DNA of 37,180 bases from Nocardia donostiensis (lineage in GTDB: Bacteria; Actinomycetota; Actinomycetes; Mycobacteriales; Mycobacteriaceae), in contig NZ_MUKP01000045.1 in NCBI RefSeq assembly GCF_002081715.1, positions 1 through 37,180 of the forward strand. Reading direction: 5' to 3'. The notes under the pieces are model-generated. The model saw only the letters and a program-made list of their open reading frames with translations. It searched no databases and was not told the origin of the DNA. Below, piece by piece: positions 22,610 to 30,229 of this stretch. A program made the position numbers and the translations under genes. Each line of letters starts with the position of its first letter. Position 1 is the first letter of the stretch.

Positions 22610-23361
22610 CCTTTGATCGTTACGGGGATACCGACGTAGCGGGCACGTTTGTGTTCGCCGCGAGCAGCACGGCTCCCGGCGGGATCCGGGGCATCGGCGG
22701 GCGAACCGGCCGCGGCGTCGACAGCGGGATCCGGCGGAGTATCCGATGGGTCGTGTGCCGGGGAACCGTCAGCTGCGGGAGAGGGAGTGCCGGGTGAGTT
22801 CGAGCGTGCCCTTTTGCCGCGCCCGAACCCGAGGCGTGCGCTGCGGCGGCGCGGTGGTGCCGTTTCCGCCGCTTGGCCCGAGCTGTCGGCGGCGGCCGAA
22901 CTCGTCTCGTCGGCGACGCGAGCCCGCTCATCGGAACCGGGGGCGTCGTTGGGTGCGGTAGCTCCCGGCCCAGTGGCGCTGTCCGTGCCGTCGGGTTCCT
23001 GGTCTTCCGGGACGGCATTGCTCGAACGCTGGTGCGGGTCGCCGCTACCCGAATGCTGGTGCGGCATCACCGGATCGACCGGCACACCTGCCAATGCCTC
23101 CCGCAGCACCGTGACGATCGCCGTTCCGTGCTCGGCGAGCGCGGCGACCACCTCATGGCGTTCGCCGCGCACCAGCGCCGCCGCGGCGCAGACCGGGCAC
23201 CAGTTGCAATTACTCCACTCGGGTTTGCCCTCGGCCGCGGCATGCCGCAACGCCGGTTCGATCCGCTCCAGCACCACCTCGGCGAGTAGGCGCATTTCGT
23301 CGGCGAATTCGGCGATCCCGTCGTTGTCGACTGCGGTGCGGCGGCTGTCGTCGACGGTCAC
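22606..23361 (-). CDS. Conserved CxxC protein with disordered tail (Rv2183c-like)
   Basis: This 251-residue protein has an N-terminal helical part (GIAEFADEMRLLAEVVLERI) and a Cys cluster, KPEWSNCNWCPVCAAAALVR, with CxxCxxC at about residues 50-56 that may bind metal. The rest, from about residue 100, is low-complexity Pro/Ala/Ser/Asp. A basic patch (RRRSARLGFGRGKRARSNS) and a conserved-looking end (ARYVGIPVTIKG) follow. The start is the GTG at 23361, overlapping the stop of the ArsA-like gene in GTGA. Its own stop overlaps the glk start. The tight coupling suggests a partner of the ArsA-like ATPase. The function is unknown. Confidence 0.85.
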   Translation of the reverse strand: MTVDDSRRTAVDNDGIAEFADEMRLLAEVVLERIEPALRHAAAEGKPEWSNCNWCPVCAAAALVRGERHEVVAALAEHGTAIVTVLREALAGVPVDPVMPHQHSGSGDPHQRSSNAVPEDQEPDGTDSATGPGATAPNDAPGSDERARVADETSSAAADSSGQAAETAPPRRRSARLGFGRGKRARSNSPGTPSPAADGSPAHDPSDTPPDPAVDAAAGSPADAPDPAGSRAARGEHKRARYVGIPVTIKG

Positions 23362-24635
23362 TGCGGCCACGCCTGCGGGTCGGGACGGAACCGAACGACC
23401 AGATAGCCGTCGTCGAGTTCGGCGGCACTGACCGTGCATCGCCGCAACACCGGAGCCAGGCGCAATCGGCGCCGGATTCCGTCCGCTCCCACGATCAAAT
23501 CGTCCTCCACTCGTCCCAGGCGCAAGGTTGCCGGGTCGGCGACCGGCAGATGCATCCGCATCGCGTACACCGACTGCAATCCCGCGCCGGATTCCCATCG
23601 AACCACCGGCTCACCGGATCCGGCGGTCCCTCCCGCCGGATTGTTGTCCACACCGGGCTCGCTGTCGACTCCGGGCACTCCGTCGGCGACCACGCACGAC
23701 AGTGCTGCCAGCGGTCCGACACCCACCGGTTCCGGTCCGGTGTGCCCGGCGACCAGCACCGCCACCTCCGGCATGGCGCGGCGCAGCCCGGAGATCACAT
23801 CGAGTTGTTCGCCGCGGCGGGTCAGATACCAGGCGACGGCAGGATGCTCGGGTTCCGGCCCGGATTCGGGCACCGGTGGTAGTACCTTGTTCACCACCAC
23901 GGCGTCCAGGCGCAGCCCGAGCAGCGCCGCCGCCGAACGCACCCGCGCGGTTTCGGCGACCGCGACCCGTTCGGCGACAGTGACGAGCCGGGCGCCGGTG
24001 CGTTCGCGGTCGGCCAGCAGATCGCGTACCTCGCTCACCGCGTCGACGATCCGCTGCGTCGTCCCCGCCAGCACGGCCCGGCGCAGATCGGTGCCGATCG
24101 CGCTCATCACCCGCTCATGTGACGGCCATATCCGCTCCAGGTAACCGAGCAGAGTGTCGGGTGCGGTGACGATGCGCAGCATATCCGCCGACGGCGGACA
24201 GTCCACGACGATCACATCCCAGTGGTCTTCCTGCGCGAACTGAGTGATCTCCACGAGCATCAGCAGTTCCTGCACCCCGGGCAGCCCGGTCAGCTCCGCC
24301 GGGTCCAGCGCGCCCAGATCGATCCCGTGATCGTGGCCGTGCTCGGCTGCCAGCAACCGGGTCACCGCGGCGAAACGGTCCTCGAGCAACGCCAGCGAAT
24401 CGACCTCGATCACTTCCAGCCCAGGCAGGACCGGCGCGATACCGGCGACGGTGCCCGGGTCGTGCGGGAACCGGAAACCGAGCGCGTCGCCGAGGGAATG
24501 GGCCTGATCGAGCGAGGCGACCAGCACCCGCTGCCCGGCACGGGCATACGACATCGCCGTCGCGCAGGCCAGCGTCGTCTTGCCCACGCCGCCCTTGCCG
24601 ATGAACAGTTCGACGCGGGTCCGCTGCCCGCTCAG
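23358..24635 (-). CDS. ArsA/Get3-like P-loop ATPase (Rv2184c-like), apparent CTG start
   Basis: This protein of about 425 residues is a SIMIBI-class ATPase. The deviant Walker A ELFIGKGGVGKTTLACATAM lies at the N-terminus with the signature Lys. SLDQAHSLGDALG matches the DPAHS switch, and VVDCPPSADMLRIVTAP the later switch region. The middle and C-terminal halves (VVRWESGAGLQSVYAMRMHL, then the VRFRP end) resemble the all-beta cap of bacterial ArsA homologues. Get3/ArsA proteins move tail-anchored proteins or ions. The role here is unknown. No in-frame ATG, GTG or TTG exists near the P-loop. The only sensible site is CTG at 24635, overlapping the TGA of the SRPBCC gene. Confidence 0.85.
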   Translation of the reverse strand: MSGQRTRVELFIGKGGVGKTTLACATAMSYARAGQRVLVASLDQAHSLGDALGFRFPHDPGTVAGIAPVLPGLEVIEVDSLALLEDRFAAVTRLLAAEHGHDHGIDLGALDPAELTGLPGVQELLMLVEITQFAQEDHWDVIVVDCPPSADMLRIVTAPDTLLGYLERIWPSHERVMSAIGTDLRRAVLAGTTQRIVDAVSEVRDLLADRERTGARLVTVAERVAVAETARVRSAAALLGLRLDAVVVNKVLPPVPESGPEPEHPAVAWYLTRRGEQLDVISGLRRAMPEVAVLVAGHTGPEPVGVGPLAALSCVVADGVPGVDSEPGVDNNPAGGTAGSGEPVVRWESGAGLQSVYAMRMHLPVADPATLRLGRVEDDLIVGADGIRRRLRLAPVLRRCTVSAAELDDGYLVVRFRPDPQAWPQ

Positions 24636-25069
24636 CCTTCGACCCGTTTCTTCAGTTCCTTCAACGCGGTATCGGTGATCACCTTCTCCGCCTTGCGCTT
24701 GAACATGCCGATCATCGGAATGTTCAGGTCGACGGTCAGCTCGTATATCACCTCGGTGCTGCCGTCGGGGCGGTCGATCAGCTGGTAGGTGCCGTCCTGG
24801 GCTTTCTGCAGCTCGCCGCTGATCAGCCTCCAGCTGACCGCCTTCCCGTCGGCGCGCCAGTCGTAGGACAGTACGTAGGTGTCCTTGACGACACCCGCGT
24901 CCAGCACGAACCGGGCGGTGCGCGCCCGCCCGTCGGCACCGGTCTCCAGTACCTCGACCGATTTCGCCGCCTCCACCCACTCCGGGTAGGCAGGCAGATC
25001 GGCGATAACGGACATCACCTGCTGCGATGGCGCCGCGATGAGGATCGATCTCTGGGTCCGGTCGGCCAT
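24632..25069 (-). CDS. SRPBCC/START-like lipid-binding protein (Rv2185c-like)
   Basis: This 145-residue helix-grip protein (polyketide cyclase / lipid transport superfamily) starts TQRSILIAAPSQQVMSVIAD. LPAYPEWVEAAKSVEVLE follows, typical of the family's first helix and strand. The long C-terminal helix (MFKRKAEKVITDTALKELKK) closes the ligand pocket. The ligand is unknown, but a lipid or isoprenoid is likely. AAAGGA lies about 12 bases before the ATG at 25069. Its stop overlaps the likely start of the ArsA-like ATPase. Confidence 0.9.
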   Translation of the reverse strand: MADRTQRSILIAAPSQQVMSVIADLPAYPEWVEAAKSVEVLETGADGRARTARFVLDAGVVKDTYVLSYDWRADGKAVSWRLISGELQKAQDGTYQLIDRPDGSTEVIYELTVDLNIPMIGMFKRKAEKVITDTALKELKKRVEG

Positions 25070-25111
25070 TGCGGTCTGCGGTTCCTTTCCGGCGACAATG
25101 CTGGGAAAACG

Positions 25112-25498
25112 TCAGGATGTGAGCGCGGACGGAGTGACGCCTGCGGGGCGGTCGGCTTCCAGCCGGTCCTTGACCTCGAACGACATGGTCTTGCCCGCCA
25201 CCCGGCGGGCACGGACAACCGCGGCCAGTTTGCGCGGCGGCAGCGGCTGCGGGGGTTCGGCGTGCAGGAAATAGTGCAGGATCACCCCGTCCAGCGACGG
25301 TTCCAGCCACACTTCCATCGTCCCGGTCAGCGCTCCGCGCACCGACCAGCGGATCCCCTTGTCGCCCCGGTCCTCCCGGACGTCGAGTTCCAGATCCGGC
25401 CACCAGTTACGCCAGCGGTTGGGGCCCGCCAGCGCAGCGGCCACCGCGGCGCCCGGCGCGGCGACGAAAGTCTGATCTGCGACCTGGATACTGCTCAC
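25112..25498 (-). CDS. Second SRPBCC-like protein (Rv2186c-like)
   Basis: This 128-residue protein also has a helix-grip pattern: VADQTFVAAPGAAVAAALAG, then NRWRNWWPDLELDVREDRG, and LDGVILHYFLHAEPP. The C-terminal helix is LAAVVRARRVAGKTMSFEVK. It lies 42 bases upstream of the first SRPBCC gene on the same strand, and the pair probably forms one transcript with the ArsA-like ATPase. The start GTG at 25498 (VSSIQVAD) fits the family. The longer frame adds an unrelated N-terminus. The ligand is unknown. Confidence 0.85.
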   Translation of the reverse strand: MSSIQVADQTFVAAPGAAVAAALAGPNRWRNWWPDLELDVREDRGDKGIRWSVRGALTGTMEVWLEPSLDGVILHYFLHAEPPQPLPPRKLAAVVRARRVAGKTMSFEVKDRLEADRPAGVTPSALTS

Positions 25499-25558
25499 AC
25501 TGGCTGAGCGTAATAGATCGCCGGTAGCGGCCCGCATCTGCTGGGCGATGCAACGGTT

Positions 25559-26686
25559 TCAGCGCAGCAGTCGGCGTAACCGGGCGCCGAGGGAGTCCCA
25601 GCGCCAATACCGCTGTACCCACGCCCGACCCGCCGCGCCCATCGCGGCGGCGGCGTCGCGGTCGGCGAGGATATCGATGATGGCGTCGGCGATCCGGTCC
25701 ACATCCCGGCCGTCGACCACCCGGCCCGTCTCACCCTCGACAACGGTTTCGGGTGCACCGCCGGAGCGGCCCGCTACGACCGGCACCCCGGACGCCGAGG
25801 CCTCCAGGTAGACGATGCCCAGGCCTTCGACATCCAGGCCCGCGCCCCGAGTGCGGGCAGGCATGGCGAAAACATCGGCCAGGGTGTGATGGGCGGCCAG
25901 TTCCCCGGAGGACACCCGTCCGGTGAACACCACGCTGTCGGTGACCTCGCAGGATTCAGCCAGCGTGCGCAGGTACTGCTCATAGGGACCGCCGCCTGCG
26001 ATGACAAGCACCGCGCCGGGAATCCGCTCCCGGATCCGGCGCATCGCCACGATCAGCACGTCCTGCCCTTTGCGCGGTACCAGCCGCGACAGGCACAGCA
26101 CGGTCGGCCGGTCGCCCAGCCCGTACCGCTGCCGCAGTTCCGCTCGTGCCGCCGGATCCGGCCGGAAAACTTCGGGATCCACCCCCGGCGGCAGATATTC
26201 CAGCGCGGCGTTCGGCCCGAACGCCGCAGCGAACCGGCTGCGCGTGTACTTGCTGACAAAGGTCACCACATCGGTGTTCTCACCGATCACCCGCAGTGTC
26301 TGGCGGGCGCCGGGCAGCATCGACCAGCCCACCTCGTGGCCGTGCGTGCTGGCCAGAATCCGTTCCGCGCCCGCGCGCCGCAGCACCGGCGACATCACCG
26401 CCAGTGGCGCCGCCGCCCCGAACCACACCGTGTCGCAGTTCTCGCTGCGCAGCAGACGCGCCGCGCGCCGCAGCACCAGCGGCGTTGGCAGCATCAATGT
26501 CGTCGGATGACGCACCACCTGGAACTTCTGCTCGGCATCGAACCGGGTATGGCTGTCTCCTCGCCAGCGCGGTGCGTAGACCACCAGGTCATCGGGTGGT
26601 AACTGTCCCGCAAGTGCCTGCAGGTACGACTGGATACCACCCGGTCGAGGCGGGAAATCATTGGTAACCAGCAGTGTTCGAGCCAT
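25559..26686 (-). CDS. pimB: GDP-mannose-dependent PIM mannosyltransferase PimB'
   Basis: This 375-residue GT-B glycosyltransferase (family GT4) adds the second mannose to phosphatidylinositol mannoside at the inner membrane face, on the way to PIM2, lipomannan and lipoarabinomannan. The N-terminal start MARTLLVTNDFPPRPGGIQS contains the Gly-rich loop. RILASTHGHEVGWSMLPGAR and LSRLVPRKGQDVLI follow. The EX7E motif is EGLGIVYLEASASGVPVVAG near residue 290. The order NlpC-peptidase-pimB resembles Rv2190c-Rv2189c-Rv2188c. The ATG at 26686 lies 7 bases after TAGGTT, so the mRNA is likely leaderless. fadD15, which follows pimB' in M. tuberculosis, is absent here. Confidence 0.93.
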   Translation of the reverse strand: MARTLLVTNDFPPRPGGIQSYLQALAGQLPPDDLVVYAPRWRGDSHTRFDAEQKFQVVRHPTTLMLPTPLVLRRAARLLRSENCDTVWFGAAAPLAVMSPVLRRAGAERILASTHGHEVGWSMLPGARQTLRVIGENTDVVTFVSKYTRSRFAAAFGPNAALEYLPPGVDPEVFRPDPAARAELRQRYGLGDRPTVLCLSRLVPRKGQDVLIVAMRRIRERIPGAVLVIAGGGPYEQYLRTLAESCEVTDSVVFTGRVSSGELAAHHTLADVFAMPARTRGAGLDVEGLGIVYLEASASGVPVVAGRSGGAPETVVEGETGRVVDGRDVDRIADAIIDILADRDAAAAMGAAGRAWVQRYWRWDSLGARLRRLLR

Positions 26687-26693
26687 ACCGGAC

Positions 26694-26699
26694 AACCTA
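26694..26699 (-). promoter_or_regulatory. -10 element TAGGTT for leaderless pimB
   Basis: TAGGTT on the minus strand is followed by GTCCGGT (7 bases) and then ATG. Confidence 0.5.
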
Positions 26700-26841
26700 C
26701 TTGGTTACCGGCGCCGCACCGGAGCGCGGTCGTCGCCCGGCACGGCCGATGGCCCGCATGCCTAGTTGGAATCGGGCGACCACGAGGCAGCGGAGTTGGC
26801 GGGCACGACGAATGCCAGATCGGGGACCGGATGCTCCAGGG

Positions 26842-27840
26842 TCAGCGGGATCGGTCGCTGAGCCAGGTGCGCCAGCCGCTCAGTACTGTCTGCCGGTCGG
26901 TGCCGAGCACGTCTCGGAAGGCAGCGTGCTCGGTCTGCGGAGTGTGCGGCCCGGTGGCCAGCCGGTGGTAGAGGGCGACCAGGTTCGTCTCCCCGTATCG
27001 CTGCGCCAGGTAGGCACAGATCGACCAGGCGAGTTCGTAGGCGGCGGCGGCTCGATCGCCGGTGAACATCGGGTCGGTGGGGAAATCCGGCGCCGTGGCG
27101 CCGCCGCGGATGTCGCGGTACACGGTGGGCGCGATCTCGGAGAAGGGCCGGGAAGTTGCGCGGTGAGCGGCGTATTCGGCGAAACCTTCCAGCAACCACT
27201 GCGGTGCACCGTCGACGGTGACCGCCCTGGTTGCGACATGCGTGAGTTCGTGGCGCAGCAGAGTCCGCAACCCCGCCGGGTCGAGGCGGCGGCCCGCATC
27301 GGGGCCGAACACCACGCGCTGGCCCGTGGGCTGAGTACCGGGGGCGAAGGGATCGGCGATGGTGACCGCGGCGACCTCGGCGGGCAGGGCGCCGGGCGCG
27401 CGCACCAGCGCGGTGAATTCGGGACGGGTCGCCGAGACCACCACGATCGGTGACCGGGACCATTCGGTTCCCCACAGTTCGGTGATCGATGCCGTGGCGG
27501 CGGCTAGTTCACCGGCGAGAACGTCGATATCGTGCTGCTGCATGGGATGGCCGACGACAAGCGCGGGCCGGTCGGCTCCGGTGCGAATCTCCCGGACCAC
27601 CAGCGGGCCATACGGTTCGGCGATGCGCCGCACCTCGTCCAGACGCGGGTCTGCTGCCGCCGTGCCCGCGGGGCCTGCGAGACCGGGCTGCACGGTGCGG
27701 GTAGGTGCGCGCACCGGATCGGGCACTACGAGGAGCGCGACACCGGCCCCGGTCAGCAGCACCACCAACACGGTGGTGAGCACGAACTCGAGACGCCGTC
27801 GCGCCGCCAGCCGGTTCCGGGCTCCTCGGATGCCACTCAT
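26842..27840 (-). CDS. Membrane-anchored HExxH (gluzincin-type) peptidase
   Basis: This 332-residue protein has one N-terminal membrane helix (VLTTVLVVLLTGAGVALLVV, residues about 21-40) and an exported domain. The zinc motif is LRHELTHVATR, and the third ligand is the Glu of EGFAEYAAHR some 25 residues later. This is the arrangement of the peptidase MA-like (collagenase / M1-type) families. The rest is helical. The substrate is unknown. The gene begins 6 bases after the stop of the NlpC/P60 hydrolase gene, so the two are almost certainly co-transcribed and may act on the same cell-wall process. The position matches Rv2189c, but I cannot confirm homology. Confidence 0.85.
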   Translation of the reverse strand: MSGIRGARNRLAARRRLEFVLTTVLVVLLTGAGVALLVVPDPVRAPTRTVQPGLAGPAGTAAADPRLDEVRRIAEPYGPLVVREIRTGADRPALVVGHPMQQHDIDVLAGELAAATASITELWGTEWSRSPIVVVSATRPEFTALVRAPGALPAEVAAVTIADPFAPGTQPTGQRVVFGPDAGRRLDPAGLRTLLRHELTHVATRAVTVDGAPQWLLEGFAEYAAHRATSRPFSEIAPTVYRDIRGGATAPDFPTDPMFTGDRAAAAYELAWSICAYLAQRYGETNLVALYHRLATGPHTPQTEHAAFRDVLGTDRQTVLSGWRTWLSDRSR

Positions 27841-27846
27841 CGGCGT

Positions 27847-28950
27847 TCAGTATCGCCGAGCGGAATGGAAAGGGGTCGAACCCATGGGCGCCACGGCAAC
27901 CGGGACACCGAACGTCGAAGCATGCAACATCAGGCCGTCGCCCGCGTAGATGCCCACATGCGAGATGTCGGGGTAGAAGAACACCACGTCACCGGGCTGC
28001 AGATCGTCCCGGTCGACCGGCGTGCCGTAGGCGGCCTGCGCCGAACTGGTGCGCGGCACATCCTTGCCGACCTGTTTGAACGCCCACTGCACCAGTCCGG
28101 AACAGTCGAACTGGTCGGGGCCTGTCGCGCCCCACACATACGGGTCGCCGACCCGGGTCAGCCCGGCGGCCAAGGCGCTGGTCCCGCTGCCGGGTACCAG
28201 ATCCTGCAGCAGACTGTCGCGGTCGTAGCCGGGAGGGAACGGGGAACCGGCCAATGCGGTCTTGTCCTGGGTCGACAACGTACTCCACGCCTGGATCACC
28301 TCGGTGACCGCGCCCTGCAGGTCGGCGCGTGTGCGTTCCAGATCGGTGAGCGCGGCATCAGCCTGGTCGGCGGCTCGGCGCGCGGCATCGGCGGCTGCTC
28401 GTGCCACGGATTCGGCGTCGGTGGCGGCGTCGGTGGCGGCGGTGTATCGCTTCAGCTGATCCGATGTCTGGGCGGCGACCACGTCCAGCGTCGACATCTG
28501 ATCGAGCATCTGCTGCGGAGAATCGCTGACCAGCACCGCGAAGAGGCGGTTGGTGCGCGCGCCCTGATAGGCGGCGATCGCGGTGCGGTCGATCATCGGC
28601 CGGTATTTGTTCACCTCGTTGCGGGCGGCGTCGACGGCGGCGCTGCTCGCGGCGAGTTTCGCTTCCGCGTCGCGCTGCGCGGCGCGTTTCGCGTCGAGAT
28701 CGTCCTGTGCGCCCAGCATCTGCTGGTTGAGCTGCTCGGTCTGGCGTGACAGATCGAGCATCCGCTGCATCGCCTCAGGTGCGCTGCTCGGTGCTCCGGC
28801 CGGGTCGGCGCCCGCAGGCCCCGCCCCGCACAGGACCCCCGCGAGAAGCCCGGTGGTGAGTGCTGCGCCCGCAAGTCGTCTGATGCGATGACGCCGCTGA
28901 TGTGCTGCCACAGCCTGCCGTGCCCCGTTCTGTGTAAATCCCTTGTGCAA
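27847..28950 (-). CDS. ripC: Secreted NlpC/P60 peptidoglycan hydrolase with coiled coil (RipC-like)
   Basis: This 367-residue exported D,L-endopeptidase cuts peptide stems of peptidoglycan. A Sec signal peptide (RRLAGAALTTGLLAGVLCGA, cleavage after AGA near residue 49) leads into a long coiled coil at about residues 60-215 (LNQQMLGAQDDLDAKRAAQR and so on). The C-terminal NlpC/P60 domain has the catalytic Cys in DQFDCSGLVQWAFKQVG, the His in DISHVGIYAG and the third residue in LMLHAS. It is the counterpart of Rv2190c. The coiled coil is the part that in relatives responds to FtsEX. The start at 28950 is followed by a basic N-terminus. Other in-frame starts are not better. Confidence 0.93.
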   Translation of the reverse strand: MHKGFTQNGARQAVAAHQRRHRIRRLAGAALTTGLLAGVLCGAGPAGADPAGAPSSAPEAMQRMLDLSRQTEQLNQQMLGAQDDLDAKRAAQRDAEAKLAASSAAVDAARNEVNKYRPMIDRTAIAAYQGARTNRLFAVLVSDSPQQMLDQMSTLDVVAAQTSDQLKRYTAATDAATDAESVARAAADAARRAADQADAALTDLERTRADLQGAVTEVIQAWSTLSTQDKTALAGSPFPPGYDRDSLLQDLVPGSGTSALAAGLTRVGDPYVWGATGPDQFDCSGLVQWAFKQVGKDVPRTSSAQAAYGTPVDRDDLQPGDVVFFYPDISHVGIYAGDGLMLHASTFGVPVAVAPMGSTPFHSARRY

Positions 28951-28980
28951 ATCCGCTTCGGTGCAGGCGGAAAGGTCTCG

Positions 28981-29034
28981 ATTACGTTACGGAACGGCCG
29001 TATTGCGTGTCCAGAGGGGCACGAAATGATTACG
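28981..29034. promoter_or_regulatory. TTACG cluster upstream of ripC, possible MtrA sites
   Basis: TTACG occurs at 28982, 28987 and 29030, the first two in tandem (ATTACGTTACG). They lie 31-84 bases before the ripC start. The response regulator MtrA, which controls cell-wall hydrolase genes, binds repeats of GTTACG/GTAACG type. Confidence 0.4.
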
Positions 29035-29040
29035 GCCACT

Positions 29041-29090
29041 GCGAAAACGGGCCGCTCACCCGGCGGAAGGGGTGAGCGGCCCGTTTTCGC
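29041..29090 (-). terminator. Strong terminator between the two NlpC/P60 genes
   Basis: A perfect 20-bp stem (GCGAAAACGGGCCGCTCACC and its complement) with a 10-base loop begins 5 bases after the stop of the 29096-29686 gene. The TTTT lies inside the stem's descending arm. Confidence 0.85.
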
Positions 29091-29095
29091 CGGAC

Positions 29096-29686
29096 TCAGA
29101 AGCGACGCGCGCCTGCGACCGGCATCGACGAGATCGGCGCGATATGCACCGGGGTACCGGAGGTCGCCGCGTGGATCACGTTGCCGTTGCCCGCGTACAG
29201 GCCGGAGTGGCCGCCGCCGTAGAACGACACCAGGTCGCCCGGCTGCAGGTCGTTGAGCGACACCGGGGTGCCCGCGGCCAGTTGCGCACCACTGGTGCGT
29301 GGCAGTTCGCGCCCGGCCTGGCGGTAGGACCACTGCACGAGACCGGAGCAGTCGAAGGCGTCCGGACCGGCCGCGCCGTACACATAGGGTGCGCCCTGTT
29401 TGCTCATCGCCGCATCGAGTGCCAGCTGGCCCACCGTCTTGGTGGGGGTGACGAACGGCGGCGGTGCCGGGGTGGGGATCGGCAGGCCCGGGATCGTGGG
29501 CGGGACCTGGATCTGGTCCGGGACCGGGATCTCGTTCGGAACTTCGAAAGTTCCCACGCCCGGTACGGTGACCGGCTTTGCCGCGGCGGGGGCTGCGGGA
29601 AGCAGGAACGCGCCAAGGGTGGCAGCGCCGACGGCTCCGGCTGCAGCAGCACGCCGCGCCTGTCGCTTGACGGTGTTGGACGCCAT
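29096..29686 (-). CDS. Secreted short NlpC/P60 hydrolase
   Basis: This 196-residue exported endopeptidase has a signal peptide (AAAAGAVGAATLGAFLLPAA, cleaved near AAA/KP). A Pro-rich linker follows (VPDQIQVPPTIPGLPIPTPA). The NlpC/P60 domain has the catalytic Cys in DAFDCSGLVQWSYRQAG, the His in GGGHSGLYAG and NVIHAATSG. It has no coiled coil, unlike its neighbour. Pairs of one long and one short NlpC gene beside pimB occur in Corynebacterium as I recall. The ATG at 29686 has GGGAG about 10 bases upstream. A strong terminator follows the gene, so it is transcribed apart from ripC. Confidence 0.92.
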   Translation of the reverse strand: MASNTVKRQARRAAAAGAVGAATLGAFLLPAAPAAAKPVTVPGVGTFEVPNEIPVPDQIQVPPTIPGLPIPTPAPPPFVTPTKTVGQLALDAAMSKQGAPYVYGAAGPDAFDCSGLVQWSYRQAGRELPRTSGAQLAAGTPVSLNDLQPGDLVSFYGGGHSGLYAGNGNVIHAATSGTPVHIAPISSMPVAGARRF

Positions 29687-29855
29687 GATGCGGTTACTCC
29701 CAATCTGCCCCACGACGCCGTACCTGATGCACGCCGGACTCCGTGAGGTCTCGAAGAGGTTACGAACAGATCACGGTCCGTTGTAAAGCCTCGATGTCGA
29801 GAATCCGAGGAGGGTGAGTTTCCGGCTGGCAAACCCTGCGAGATGGGTCACAAAA

Positions 29856-29870
29856 TTACGAAACCGTAAC
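29856..29870. promoter_or_regulatory. Inverted TTACG-AAAC-CGTAA, possible MtrA-type site
   Basis: TTACG (29856) and CGTAA (29865) face each other about 170 bases before the short NlpC gene. A single TTACG at 29760 lies closer. The same element recurs before the other NlpC/P60 gene. Confidence 0.35.
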
Positions 29871-30216
29871 GGCGGTGGAGGTGAGGGACGTGACCGGAGG
29901 GTCCAGCCGAGGGGTGGCGGTGCTGTCGACGGGGGTGGGCAATCGGCGTTGTTGCAGTTCGCTCGCTTTGCTGCCGAGGTGATGTCATACCGGATCGCGC
30001 TGCTGTCGAACGGGGGAGCGGATCGGATTGTCATGGGGGCTGATTCCCGTGGGTTTTGCATAGGAGGTTCGGCAAATCAATAGCCAACGCATACTGCTGT
30101 GACGTGTAGCACTTTTGTGCTTCGGAGATCATCCAGTTGGGAAAAAGAACAGGTTCGGCGACATATGTCAGGTGTTCGACACCGCCCGCTACCCCCAACC
30201 TGTCGGACCCCCGTCC

Positions 30217-30222
30217 TAGGCT
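30217..30222 (+). promoter_or_regulatory. -10 element TAGGCT for the leaderless exonuclease gene
   Basis: TAGGCT is followed by GCACGCC (7 bases) and then the GTG at 30230. Confidence 0.5.
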
Positions 30223-30229
30223 GCACGCC

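Larger units (their letters stand above)
29687..30229. other. Divergent intergenic region, short NlpC gene / exonuclease gene
   Basis: These 543 bases hold no gene I can support. Near the NlpC side are TTACG elements (29760, 29856). The right third (30050-30160) is relatively AT-rich, with a small hairpin AGCAC-TTTT-GTGCT. The promoter TAGGCT of the exonuclease gene is at the right end. I looked for a c-di-AMP (ydaO-type) riboswitch upstream of the NlpC gene and did not find its conserved core. Confidence 0.5.

Noticed and set aside
29687..29900. c-di-AMP (ydaO-type) riboswitch upstream of the short NlpC/P60 gene
   Set aside because: Such riboswitches often precede cell-wall hydrolase genes in actinobacteria, but the conserved core segments are not present on the minus strand here.
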